Positions 23,428-33,283 of a DNA stretch of 64,000 nt are shown here, piece after piece. The position numbers and the translations under genes are program-made. The DNA lies in the NCBI RefSeq assembly GCF_040784935.1, contig NZ_CP160680.1:3070501-3134500 (forward strand). Direction: 5' to 3'. Source of the stretch: Lewinella sp. LCG006 (lineage in GTDB: Bacteria; Bacteroidota; Bacteroidia; Chitinophagales; Saprospiraceae). The number at the start of each line of letters is the position of its first letter. The stretch's first letter is position 1. The notes below the pieces were generated by a model. That model did not search any database and was not told where the DNA came from. It saw only the letters and a list, made by a program, of their open reading frames with translations.

Positions 23428-26400
23428 ATGAAAAGACATATACAAAGCCACTGTGTCGGAATAAAGGTGCCGCACCAGAAGAAGTGGTGGGCTACCCTAG
23501 CCTTTTTCTTTCTACTAATTGCTGTGGTATCAGCACAGAACAAAACCGTTTCAGGGGTGGTAACTTCGGATGAAGGAGAGCCGCTGATTGGTGTGAATAT
23601 CCTGGTGAAAGGTAAATCCACCGGGACGGTATCGGATATTGATGGGGCATACTCCTTGCAGGCGATGCCAGAAGATGTACTGATTTTTTCTTACACCGGC
23701 TATCTTCCTACCGAACTTACGGTGGGTAACCAAACGACGATCGATTTGGTGATGAGCCAAAATGCGGAATTACTCGACGAAGTCGTGGTAGTAGGGTACG
23801 GTACCCAACGTAAAGAAGATCTTACTGGCGCCGTGAGCGTGGTAAATACCGAGGAAATGCGCAAACAGGCATCCAATGATGTGACCCAGATGATGCAGGG
23901 ACGGGTCGCTGGGGTTTCCATCACTACCGATGGGCAGCCTGGTGCAGCTCCATCTGTGCGCGTAAGGGGCGTAAGTACCTTCGGTTTGGGCGCAGGTGCA
24001 GAACCCTTATACGTCGTAGACGGTTTCCCCCTCGTTGGAGGAATCAGAGACATCAACCCCAACGATATTGAGTCTATTCAGGTACTAAAGGATGCCACTT
24101 CAGGAGCCATCTACGGCAACCGGGCAGCCAATGGCGTTGTAATTATTACAACCAAAGGCGGAAAAAGAAACGAGAAATTCAGTGTCAACTTTTCTTCTTA
24201 CGCGGGTATCCAGACGGTACCACAGCGCATTCCTCTTTTAGACCGAGTAGGGTACCAAACCATCAATAGTGAGCTGTTGGCCAATGCTGGTCAGGCTCCT
24301 GTTCCTGGTAATGATCCTACTTCTGCTGATTACATTAGTAATATCGATACGGATTGGCAGAACGAAGGTTATAAAGATGGTTCTATCCAGAATTATAACC
24401 TGGGCATGAGTGGAGGAACGGACAAGACGAGCTACTTCATCTCTATGGATTACCTCGATAATAAAGGCACTTTGGTGGGGTCTGGCCCGGATTATACCCG
24501 TTACTCAATGCGGGTAAACTCTGAAACAGACTTAGGCAAGGTTCGCTTTGGCGAGAACGTATACCTGATGCGCTCTGACGAAAACCCCTTGTTTTACAAC
24601 GGCATATTTACCTTGTTCTTGCCTGGTGGCCGCCCGACCTTGGTCAATGACTTACTACAGGCCATTCCTACGATTCCTGTTTACGACGAGAACCGTGAGG
24701 GAGGCTTCGGTGGTGCAGATGCCGTTATCCACCAATCTATCACCCTGAATGTGCCTGGATTCAATACCCTGGTTCGCAACGCTACACAAGTCAATCGCTT
24801 ACTTGCCAATGTATACGGTGAGCTGGACTTATTGGAAGGGCTTACCTATAAGCTGAATTTGCAGTACGACAATACGGATATTTCCGATCAGTTGTTTGCA
24901 CCGGAGTATGATTTGGGATACTTTTTCCCACGACCAATTGCGGAACTACAGGTAGGAGACCGTTCTTCCAACTCTTTTCTGGTAGAGAATACCCTAACCT
25001 ACACTAAGGCTGTCGGTCGTCATAATCTGACGGTACTAGCCGGGCAAAGTTTCCAAAACTTCAACTACCGCCAAATCTCAGCGGTTGGTTCTGGTCTCGA
25101 AAAGCCATATGTACTTAGCTTGTCGAATGCTTCTACGTTTAGTGTAATTGACAATCAGCAGCCTGCTGCATTAGCGTCTTATTTGGGGCGGGTAAACTAC
25201 GCATTGGATGACACTTACTTACTTACCTTCAATATCCGGAATGATGGTTCTTCCCGTTTCCGCAAAGAAGATCGTTTTGCGTTCTTCCCTTCCATTGGTT
25301 TAGGTTGGAAAATCCACAATGACCTTAATTTGCCCCGCGCGATTACCGCAATGAAGCTGCGTGGCGGTTACGGGCAATTGGGTAACCAGGAAATTGGAAA
25401 CTTCCGTTACCAAAGTACCATCAATCGTGCTATTCCTTACGAATTTGGTACGGGTAGAGTGTTTGGCGCAGCGACGACCATCCTGGTGGATCCTTCGATT
25501 ACCTGGGAGACCCGTATTACCAGAAATGTAGGTTTGGATCTTGAAATGTGGGACGGTAAGCTGGAGTTTACCGCTGAATACTACTCCAATACTTCTGAAG
25601 ATGTACTGATTGATCTGCCTATTCCATTGTCCAATGGCTCTTTGGCAGGACTTACGACCAATGCCGGCTCTATCCAGAACTCAGGCATCGAGCTATCCGC
25701 AAATTGGCGGCCACGTGTTGGTGATATCGTTTTTAATATTTCACCCAACTTTTACACCGTTAAAAACGAAGTACTGGACATCGGTAACCTAGAATTTATC
25801 TCTGGTGCCGGAGCACGTACCGAAGTAGGCCAAGCGGTCGGTCAGCAATACGGATGGGTATACGAAGGTATTTTCCAGAGCCAGGATGAAATTGCTGCCT
25901 CCGCATTCCAGAACGCCGGCACGGCACCAGGGGACATCAAATTTGCGGACCTCAACGACGATGGCATCATCAATGAAGAAGATCGCCAATTCCTTGGGCA
26001 AGGGATGCCTACTTACTACTACGGTATCAATATTGCCGCGCAATACAAGAGCTTTGATTTCACCATTTTCGGACAAGGAAGTGGTGGCAACCTCATCAAC
26101 AGCAACCTCTACAAAGGTTTGATGCCAACTTCGGGCTACACCAACTGGCACGAAGACATCCTCAACCGCTGGACACCAACCAATACCAATACGGATATTC
26201 CTCGGGTAGTCTGGAATGATCCCAATAACAACCAACGGGATTCTAACCGCCCGGGATGGTTGCAAGACGGAGACTACTTCCGGATCAGCACCATCTCTGT
26301 TGGTTATTCCTTAAACGCAAGGGCACTGGACAAAATCAGGCTGCAAAGCGCCCGGATTTACGTCACCATGCAGAATGTCTATACGTTTGCTGCTTACAAA

Positions 26401-26505
26401 GGGTATAACCCTGATTTCCAGGCGAATATCCTGAGCCCTGGATTTGATTTCGGTACCTTCCCTCGGCCAAGAACTTCAATGATTGGTCTACAAGTTAAAT
26501 TCTAA
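23428..26505 (+). CDS. SusC/RagA-type TonB-dependent outer-membrane receptor
   Basis: The ATG at 23428 is preferred: the TTG at 23383 overlaps the -7 promoter box. The 1025-residue protein has a signal peptide (to about residue 38, VVSAQ), a CarboxypepD-regulatory-like domain (about 42-120), the SusC signature ELLDEVVVVGYGTQRKEDLTG, a plug domain and a 22-strand barrel ending in MIGLQVKF. With its SusD partner, 5 bp downstream, it forms the TonB-driven import complex for oligosaccharides. The locus implies arabinan oligosaccharides. Expression is expected from the promoter at 23354-23385 under AraR control. Confidence 0.95.
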   Translation: MKRHIQSHCVGIKVPHQKKWWATLAFFFLLIAVVSAQNKTVSGVVTSDEGEPLIGVNILVKGKSTGTVSDIDGAYSLQAMPEDVLIFSYTGYLPTELTVGNQTTIDLVMSQNAELLDEVVVVGYGTQRKEDLTGAVSVVNTEEMRKQASNDVTQMMQGRVAGVSITTDGQPGAAPSVRVRGVSTFGLGAGAEPLYVVDGFPLVGGIRDINPNDIESIQVLKDATSGAIYGNRAANGVVIITTKGGKRNEKFSVNFSSYAGIQTVPQRIPLLDRVGYQTINSELLANAGQAPVPGNDPTSADYISNIDTDWQNEGYKDGSIQNYNLGMSGGTDKTSYFISMDYLDNKGTLVGSGPDYTRYSMRVNSETDLGKVRFGENVYLMRSDENPLFYNGIFTLFLPGGRPTLVNDLLQAIPTIPVYDENREGGFGGADAVIHQSITLNVPGFNTLVRNATQVNRLLANVYGELDLLEGLTYKLNLQYDNTDISDQLFAPEYDLGYFFPRPIAELQVGDRSSNSFLVENTLTYTKAVGRHNLTVLAGQSFQNFNYRQISAVGSGLEKPYVLSLSNASTFSVIDNQQPAALASYLGRVNYALDDTYLLTFNIRNDGSSRFRKEDRFAFFPSIGLGWKIHNDLNLPRAITAMKLRGGYGQLGNQEIGNFRYQSTINRAIPYEFGTGRVFGAATTILVDPSITWETRITRNVGLDLEMWDGKLEFTAEYYSNTSEDVLIDLPIPLSNGSLAGLTTNAGSIQNSGIELSANWRPRVGDIVFNISPNFYTVKNEVLDIGNLEFISGAGARTEVGQAVGQQYGWVYEGIFQSQDEIAASAFQNAGTAPGDIKFADLNDDGIINEEDRQFLGQGMPTYYYGINIAAQYKSFDFTIFGQGSGGNLINSNLYKGLMPTSGYTNWHEDILNRWTPTNTNTDIPRVVWNDPNNNQRDSNRPGWLQDGDYFRISTISVGYSLNARALDKIRLQSARIYVTMQNVYTFAAYKGYNPDFQANILSPGFDFGTFPRPRTSMIGLQVKF

Positions 26506-26510
26506 GAAAG

Positions 26511-28067
26511 ATGAAAAACATCCAATATAAACTATTTTTTCTTGCAGCTGCCCTCATCGGGTTGGGTGCGTGTACGAACGAGCTGGAGATTGTTGATCCC
26601 AACCGTTTGTCTTCAGAACAGTATTATGCTACGGAAGCGGAGGCTGTTGCTGCCGTTGATGCCATCTACAATGCTTTGATCATTGATGGGATGTATCAGC
26701 GAATTACGCCTGTCTACAACGACGGTCGTGGCGATGAATTGAAATGCCGTAGTCCATGGACTTTCCTTACGGGGTTCAGCTCTTTCACCTTACCTGCTAC
26801 GGATGGTGCTTTGGAAATCTTTTGGGCGGGACATTACATCATGGTCAACCGGGCGAATCAAGCCTTGGAAAACATTCCATTGGTGGAAGGCGTCGACGCT
26901 ACCTTGCGCGAGCGCTTGCTGGGGCAGGCATACTTCCTGAGAGCTTTGGCTTACTTCAACCTGGCCAATGTTCACGGTAATGTTCCCATTATTTTGGAGA
27001 CACCTAAAGGATCGGAGTCTTTCTATCCTAGCAACGCTGAAGTAACCGCAGAAAAGGTTTATGAGCAAGTTGAATCAGATTTGGCCAATGCTATTTCACG
27101 GTTGCCACTCAACTACAACGATGTTTCAGGGCCTGACCAGGGGCAAGTAGGAAGAGCGACCAAAGGTGCTGCCGAATCCCTCATGGGTACCGTTCACCTC
27201 TACCAGGGCGATTACGCAGCGGCTCTGCCTTTCTTTGAAAGTGTCGTCAATGCTGGCCAGTATTCACTTGCTGCAAATTATGCCGATCTGTTTTCACAGG
27301 ATCCTTCGGTAGAGAGTGCTAATCCTGGAAAAATCTTCTGGGCAGACTTTACCACCAGTGCCAATGCAGAATTCAACTGGGGTGGTGACCCCAACGTCAA
27401 CTGGCGCCAGTTTTTAGCCTTGACGCCAACCTACTCTGTGGGTGATTTCTTCGACTTTTTCCCATCTGCATTTTTGTACAATGAAATGCGTGAAGAGCTG
27501 ACGGTCGATGGTACCTTGGACCCTCGTTACCATGCGACCATCCTTTCTTACGAGCCCGAAGAAGGTTACACCACGGCCTATGGGCAAGACTGGTTTGCCA
27601 GAGGTTACGGTGAAAACGATTATTTCATCAAGAAGTACACCAATGCCACTGATGGTGCCGATGCATTTACAGCGGGCTATGATTACCATATCATTCGCTA
27701 TGCGGATGTGCTGTTGATGTACGCAGAGTGCTTGGCCAATACGGGCAATATTCCTGCCGCAGCGCAGCAGGTACAGGTGGTGAGAAACCGGGCCAATTTG
27801 CCGGATCGCGAAGCAGAATTTGCGGGTTACAACCTCCAACAGTTCATGGCTCAAATCGAACACGAGCGGATCATGGAACTGGCGGTAGAGGGTAAGCGCT
27901 GGTACGATCTTCGGCGTTGGGGCTACCTGAGTGGTGCAAAACTCGAAGAACTGAAGGCCAACGACACGGAGTTTAACACTTTCACGCCAGGCGAGGACGA
28001 GTTGATTCCTATCGCACAAACGGAATTAGATCGCAATCCTAACCTGGTTGGGAATACGGCGAACTAG
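26511..28067 (+). CDS. SusD/RagB-type glycan-binding lipoprotein
   Basis: The 518-residue lipoprotein has lipobox LGAC (Cys21) followed by ELEIVDPNRLSSEQYYATEAEA, the typical RagB/SusD start. TPR-like helices come next, then the C-terminal signature ERIMELAVEGKRWYDLRRWG. It caps the SusC barrel on the cell surface and binds the substrate. The gene starts 5 bp after susC. A strong terminator-like hairpin follows it, so the downstream enzymes may be expressed at a lower level. Confidence 0.95.
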   Translation: MKNIQYKLFFLAAALIGLGACTNELEIVDPNRLSSEQYYATEAEAVAAVDAIYNALIIDGMYQRITPVYNDGRGDELKCRSPWTFLTGFSSFTLPATDGALEIFWAGHYIMVNRANQALENIPLVEGVDATLRERLLGQAYFLRALAYFNLANVHGNVPIILETPKGSESFYPSNAEVTAEKVYEQVESDLANAISRLPLNYNDVSGPDQGQVGRATKGAAESLMGTVHLYQGDYAAALPFFESVVNAGQYSLAANYADLFSQDPSVESANPGKIFWADFTTSANAEFNWGGDPNVNWRQFLALTPTYSVGDFFDFFPSAFLYNEMREELTVDGTLDPRYHATILSYEPEEGYTTAYGQDWFARGYGENDYFIKKYTNATDGADAFTAGYDYHIIRYADVLLMYAECLANTGNIPAAAQQVQVVRNRANLPDREAEFAGYNLQQFMAQIEHERIMELAVEGKRWYDLRRWGYLSGAKLEELKANDTEFNTFTPGEDELIPIAQTELDRNPNLVGNTAN

Positions 28068-28080
28068 CACTTTTGAAGGA

Positions 28081-28133
28081 GTAAGGGTATCAATGGCCAC
28101 TTCCGTCGGAGATACCCTTACCCATTCTTTTTT
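28081..28133 (+). terminator. Terminator or attenuator after susD
   Basis: GTAAGGGTATC (28081-28091) pairs perfectly with GATACCCTTAC (28111-28121), then TTCTTTTTT follows. Because arabinose genes continue on the same strand 27 bp later, partial read-through is likely, leaving SusCD as the most abundant products. Confidence 0.75.
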
Positions 28134-28159
28134 AAGCAAAACAAGCCTGTTATCGTAAG

Positions 28160-31100
28160 ATGATTTCCAGAAATACATATCCGCTGTTTTGGTTGCTGGC
28201 ACTTTCAACGCTGTGCCAATGCCAGCGTCAGGCATCCGGTGCTGATGCGGATACGCTATTTCAATTAATGGATGCTTCAGCGACGGGCGTTGATTTTCAA
28301 AATACCATTACTCCCGACGAGGTATTCAATCTCCTGGATTTTGAATATCTCTACAATGGCGGCGGCGTAGGCGTCGCGGATTTTGATAACAATGGGTTGC
28401 CTGATCTGGTCTTTACTGGAAATATGGTGGCTAGCAAAATCTACCTCAACCAAGGTAAACTACAATTCAAAGATATTACCGAGGCAGCCGGCTTCACTAC
28501 CGCAGGAAAATGGTGTACCGGTGTGGCAATCGTTGATATCAATAGGGATGGATATGATGATATCTACCTATCCGTAGGCGGCCCGGGCAAGCAAAGTATT
28601 TACCCCAATTTACTTTTCCTCAACCAAGGAGACCTCACCTTTAGGGAAGCTGCTGCTGATTATGGCTTGGCTGACCCCAATGAGTCCAACCAAGCCGTTT
28701 TCTTCGATTATGACCAAGACGGTGATTTAGACATGTACCTGCTCAACGGTGGGGGCTTTGAAAAATCGGCGGTGACTATCCGACCCATCATCACCGACGG
28801 GTCGAGCCGCAATACCGACAAACTCTATCAGAATAATTTTGATGAAACCCTGGGCCATCCCGTCTTTATGGATGTCTCCAAGGAAGCAGGCATCCGCTTT
28901 GAGGGCTTCGGATTAGGCGTGGGGATCATTGATGTGAATGATGACCAGTGGCCGGACATCTACGTTTCCAATGATTACTTATCACGTGACTATTTGTACG
29001 TCAATCAGCAAGATGGTACCTTCAGCGAGGAAGCGATGGCGTACTTCGATCACCTGAGCCACTTTTCGATGGGCAATGATATCGGTGATATAAATAATGA
29101 TGGCCTGCCAGATATCATGACGCTGGACATGTTGCCCGAAAGCCATCAACGCCGCAAGTTGATGTTTGGTCCCAACCAATACGATAAGTTTTATCAGGCC
29201 GTCGACTATGGATATGGTTACCAATATATGCGCAACATGCTTCAGGTGGGGCAGCAAGATCACCGCTTTAGCGAAATTGGCCAATTGGCTGGCCTGGATC
29301 GTACCGACTGGAGCTGGTGCCCTTTGATGGCCGATTTCGATAATGATGGTTGGCAAGACCTTTATATTACCAATGGCTATGGCAAGGACATCACCGATCT
29401 CGATTTCGTGAAGTTTCGTAAAGATGCCGTTTCTCGGTACACGAGCCAGGAAGAAGTTCGCAAGAAAATGATCGCTAGCCTTGATGATCTCCCTTCTATC
29501 ACACTACCCAACTACCTCTACCGAAACCAGGGAAATAGTCGTTTCGAAAACAAAGGCACAGCGTGGGGCATCAGCCAGTCGTCTATTTCTAATGGCGCCG
29601 CTTACGCAGACCTCGACCAGGATGGTGACCTGGAGTTGATCACGAACAACATCGATCAGAAGGTTTTTATCTACAAAAATACCCTCGTAGAAACCGACTC
29701 CTCCAAAGCCCGTTTTTTAGCGGTTAAACTCAACGGAAGCAGCAATTCCAAGGGAGTAGGAGCAAGGGTAAGTGTGCGGGTAGGAACTGAAAAACAACTC
29801 CGCTACCAGCAGCCCGTTCGCGGCTTTCAGAGTTCTGTGACGGAGGTGCTCCACTTCGGGGTAGGCGAGCACACAACAATTGATGAGGTGGAAGTGACCT
29901 GGCCCAGCGGCAAAAGCACCTTGTTGAAAGCTGTCGCCGCTAATCAATGTATTGTTATCAACGAAGCGGATGCGGAAACAAAGGAAAATCAGCCGGTTGT
30001 TGATGCTGCTAGCTTATTAGCTAAAATTGACAAGATCAACTATATTCATCAAGAGCCTGCTCCCGGTAATTATTTTCAGGTTCAACCCTTGCTCTTACAC
30101 GGTTTTACCCATCAAGGGCCTGGCTTAGCGGTTGGTGATGTCAATAACGATGGGCACGACGACTTATTTATCGGCGGGCCTTATGGGCAACCAGCTCACC
30201 TGTATCTACAAACAGCCCAGGCTACGTTTGTAACGCAAGTCTTTCCTACTGAAAATTACGAAGACTTAGGGGCCTTGTTCTTTGACGTAGATGAGGATGG
30301 TGACTTAGACCTATATGTGGTCAGTGGCGGCTCCGAAAGGTACCAGGGACACCAGTATTACCAAGACCGAATTTATCTAAACGACGGAAAGGGCAACTTT
30401 ACGCTCAATGAAGCGGCACTTCCCGAGATGTTAACGAGCACGGCCACCGTCGTAGGCGGCGATTATGACCAAGACGGAGATGTGGATCTCTTTGTCGGAG
30501 GCCGTGTCGTACCTGGCAGCTACCCACTGAGCCCACCAAGCTATTTGCTGGAAAACCGAGCGGGAAAATTCATGGATGTTACGGAGCAAGTTTGTCCAGC
30601 CTTAACATCAGTGGGGATGGTGACGGCTGCCGTTTGGACGGATTTCAACAATGACCATCAGCAAGACTTGATTGTCGTAGGAGAGATGATGAATATTTCG
30701 CTCTTTGAAAACCAGGCTGGGCGATTGAAAAACATTTCCGCACAGGCGGGACTGGCCCATGCTACTGGCCTGTGGAACAGCATTGCGCCAGGAGATTTTG
30801 ACAATGACGGCGACACGGATTATGTTTTGGGGAATATTGGCAGCAATCTTCCGTTCACCATCAGTTCGGAGCATCCTTTGTCCCTTCATTTTGCTGATTT
30901 TGACCAAAACGGCACCATCGACCCTATTTATTCTTCCTTTGAAGAAGGAGATTACCACCCTCTGCCATCCTTGGATTTGCTGACGGCACAACTGCCGTTG
31001 CTGAAAAAGAAATTCCTTCATTACCGCGATTACGCCGCCTCTACCACCGAATCGATATTGGCCCTTTTGGGAACCTCCTCCATGGAGACACTCTACTGCG

Positions 31101-31705
31101 AAAACGGGGTTTCCATCCTTTTGGAAAATCAGGGAGGGAAACATTTTGTTATGCACAGCTTACCCCTTATGGCCCAGGTAGCACCGACGAAAGGAATTGT
31201 CACGGAAGACTTCAATCAAGATGGCCGCTTAGATATTATGCTGGTGGGCAATGATTACAATACAGAAGTCGTCAATGGGAATTATGATGCCTCGCGGGGT
31301 ACCGTTCTGCTCAATACCGGACAACTCAAGTTTACCACTCTTACGGCAAAAGCATCGGGGGTAAATACCCACGGAGACACGCGCTCGGCCGTGAAGTTGG
31401 CCCTCTCGAATGATCAACAACTGTTGATTTTGGTGAGTAAAAATAGTGGTGCCCTCGAAAATTACCTGCTGGAAAGTAAATCGGATCAACCGTGGTACAA
31501 TTTCCGTCCTGGAGAGGTGAGTGCGACCATCTCGACTTCAAACGGAGCGACGATTAAACTGGAATGCCCCATCGGGAGTGGCTATCTGTCTCAGCAGACG
31601 CGAAAATTTTGGCTGCCGCCGAATACGAACAAGGTGTCCTTTTGGAACAGCCAGGGAGGGCTTACCCGCGAGATGGAGGTGAATCTACCAAAAGAAAATA
31701 TTTAA
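28160..31705 (+). CDS. FG-GAP/VCBS repeat lipoprotein with ASPIC/UnbV domain (CRTAC1-like)
   Basis: The 1181-residue protein has an export signal with possible lipid attachment at a Cys near residues 19-21 (LSTLCQC). An N-terminal beta-propeller follows (about 60-500) with at least seven calcium-type DxDxDGxxD repeats (DFDNNGLPD, DINRDGYDD, DYDQDGDLD and so on). Next come an ASPIC/UnbV domain (about 520-600: GVGARVSV..VTWPSG) and a second propeller (about 640-1060) with further repeats. Such proteins often follow SusCD pairs in Saprospiria and Cytophagia. A surface role in glycan or protein binding is inferred. It lies between susD and the first GH43 gene, with a 4-bp gap to the latter. Confidence 0.85.
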   Translation: MISRNTYPLFWLLALSTLCQCQRQASGADADTLFQLMDASATGVDFQNTITPDEVFNLLDFEYLYNGGGVGVADFDNNGLPDLVFTGNMVASKIYLNQGKLQFKDITEAAGFTTAGKWCTGVAIVDINRDGYDDIYLSVGGPGKQSIYPNLLFLNQGDLTFREAAADYGLADPNESNQAVFFDYDQDGDLDMYLLNGGGFEKSAVTIRPIITDGSSRNTDKLYQNNFDETLGHPVFMDVSKEAGIRFEGFGLGVGIIDVNDDQWPDIYVSNDYLSRDYLYVNQQDGTFSEEAMAYFDHLSHFSMGNDIGDINNDGLPDIMTLDMLPESHQRRKLMFGPNQYDKFYQAVDYGYGYQYMRNMLQVGQQDHRFSEIGQLAGLDRTDWSWCPLMADFDNDGWQDLYITNGYGKDITDLDFVKFRKDAVSRYTSQEEVRKKMIASLDDLPSITLPNYLYRNQGNSRFENKGTAWGISQSSISNGAAYADLDQDGDLELITNNIDQKVFIYKNTLVETDSSKARFLAVKLNGSSNSKGVGARVSVRVGTEKQLRYQQPVRGFQSSVTEVLHFGVGEHTTIDEVEVTWPSGKSTLLKAVAANQCIVINEADAETKENQPVVDAASLLAKIDKINYIHQEPAPGNYFQVQPLLLHGFTHQGPGLAVGDVNNDGHDDLFIGGPYGQPAHLYLQTAQATFVTQVFPTENYEDLGALFFDVDEDGDLDLYVVSGGSERYQGHQYYQDRIYLNDGKGNFTLNEAALPEMLTSTATVVGGDYDQDGDVDLFVGGRVVPGSYPLSPPSYLLENRAGKFMDVTEQVCPALTSVGMVTAAVWTDFNNDHQQDLIVVGEMMNISLFENQAGRLKNISAQAGLAHATGLWNSIAPGDFDNDGDTDYVLGNIGSNLPFTISSEHPLSLHFADFDQNGTIDPIYSSFEEGDYHPLPSLDLLTAQLPLLKKKFLHYRDYAASTTESILALLGTSSMETLYCENGVSILLENQGGKHFVMHSLPLMAQVAPTKGIVTEDFNQDGRLDIMLVGNDYNTEVVNGNYDASRGTVLLNTGQLKFTTLTAKASGVNTHGDTRSAVKLALSNDQQLLILVSKNSGALENYLLESKSDQPWYNFRPGEVSATISTSNGATIKLECPIGSGYLSQQTRKFWLPPNTNKVSFWNSQGGLTREMEVNLPKENI

Positions 31706-31709
31706 GAAC

Positions 31710-33218
31710 ATGATGAAATCTAGTTGCGATAAGATAATGTACTTCTTTTTGGCGGTGATGCTGATGGGAGCCCTTGCTTGTAAAAAAGATGATGACGTCG
31801 TGGTCGTTGGGCCCGGCCCTACGCCAACGCCGGTAGATACCACCACGCTTGATGATGGCCCGGTGGATTTTTCCAAGTTGAATGATACCTACGGAGAGAT
31901 TGCATCCCCTAGTATGACCAGCCAGTGGGCGCATTACAATGTGCACGACCCCGCTTATTTGGTAGAAGATGATTTTGTTTACGCCTACAGCACCGACGTT
32001 GCGTTTGGTAACGAAATTCGGCCTGGCCTCCAGATTCGCAGGAGTATCAATCTGGTAGAATGGGAGTTTGTGGGCTGGGTTTTTCCAGGTTTACCCACAA
32101 GAGGTGCCAACTTTATCCGTCAAAACGGCGGGGAACCCTTCGAAGGCCTGTGGGCACCTTATATAGTCAAAGTAGGAGCTGAATACAGGTTGTATTATTC
32201 TTTGTCCTCTCCAACGCCGCGTCTGAGTGTCATTGGTCTGGCGACGGCCACCAATCCGCGTGGTCCTTTCCGGGAGGAGGGGCTGGTCGTGACCTCGCTA
32301 GCCAACAATAGCGTACAGACCAACGCCATAGATCCTACGGTAATCATTGCCGACGATGGCACCCACTGGATGTATTACGGCTCCGCCTGGGACGGTATCT
32401 ATAAGCTGGAGCTTGACGCGGAGACCGGGTTGGCCAAAAGAAACGACGAGAAAGGAGTAAGAGTTGCCCAGCGAGGGTTTACGGGAAACAGCATCAACGG
32501 GAATATCGAAGGGCCAGAAATTATCTACAATCCCCAGTTCAATAAGTACTACCTCTTCATCGCTTACGATTGGCTAGCAACCAAATACAATGTCAGGGTA
32601 GGGCGATCAGATAGCCCTACGGGGCCTTTCTTTGACATGGCGGGCAACAACATGAACGAAGCGGTCGATGATCTGCCCATGATCCTGGCGCCTTACCGTT
32701 TTGCGGGGCATGGTGGCTGGCAGGGGGTGTCGCATCCCGGGGTATTTGAAAGAGATGGTGATTTTTATATCGGTCATCAAGGCCGCCCTGGCGTCAATCA
32801 GTTTTATATGGTGATGCACCTGCGGCAGTTGTTCTGGACGCCAGATGGATGGCCATTGGTAAGCTGTCAACGGTATGCCACCGAAGAAGAGTCAGCCGTT
32901 GCCGAAGCTGAACTCATCGGTGAATGGGAGCAAATCATCATGGACTATCAAGTCGTACCAGGATATGCAGATGAGCAGGTCTCTCCAAATTTCAACGATT
33001 CAGACATAATTACCCTGGAGGAAGGAGGCACGATTTCGGGCGGCTTAGGTGGTAGTTGGTCTTACACTCAACCCTGGCTGACCATCAATCAGGGCGGTCG
33101 CACCCAACAACTTAGGGTGGAAAGAGGCCGCGATTGGGAAAACGAGGAGGCCAGTACCATTCTGTTCACGGGGCTTGATGATCAGCACGTTGCCGTATGG
33201 GGTAAAAAGCTTCCATAA
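31710..33218 (+). CDS. GH43 arabinan endo-1,5-alpha-L-arabinosidase, lipoprotein
   Basis: The 502-residue protein has lipobox GALAC (Cys24) and a short acidic/Pro linker, then a five-bladed GH43 propeller. The catalytic acids fit the family: base Asp80 in NVHDPAYLV, a pKa-modulating Asp in NAIDPTVII and a general-acid Glu in GNIEGPEIIYN. A C-terminal beta domain of about 100 residues (from GEWEQIIMDY) matches the extra domain of long endo-arabinanases. As a surface lipoprotein it would cut the arabinan backbone for SusCD uptake. Endo activity is inferred from the family and the locus. Confidence 0.88.
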   Translation: MMKSSCDKIMYFFLAVMLMGALACKKDDDVVVVGPGPTPTPVDTTTLDDGPVDFSKLNDTYGEIASPSMTSQWAHYNVHDPAYLVEDDFVYAYSTDVAFGNEIRPGLQIRRSINLVEWEFVGWVFPGLPTRGANFIRQNGGEPFEGLWAPYIVKVGAEYRLYYSLSSPTPRLSVIGLATATNPRGPFREEGLVVTSLANNSVQTNAIDPTVIIADDGTHWMYYGSAWDGIYKLELDAETGLAKRNDEKGVRVAQRGFTGNSINGNIEGPEIIYNPQFNKYYLFIAYDWLATKYNVRVGRSDSPTGPFFDMAGNNMNEAVDDLPMILAPYRFAGHGGWQGVSHPGVFERDGDFYIGHQGRPGVNQFYMVMHLRQLFWTPDGWPLVSCQRYATEEESAVAEAELIGEWEQIIMDYQVVPGYADEQVSPNFNDSDIITLEEGGTISGGLGGSWSYTQPWLTINQGGRTQQLRVERGRDWENEEASTILFTGLDDQHVAVWGKKLP

Positions 33219-33283
33219 CCAGGAAGGCTTTGTCGATATGGGAGGATGAATTTCTTCTTTAAAAAATAAAAACAATCCAAGCT

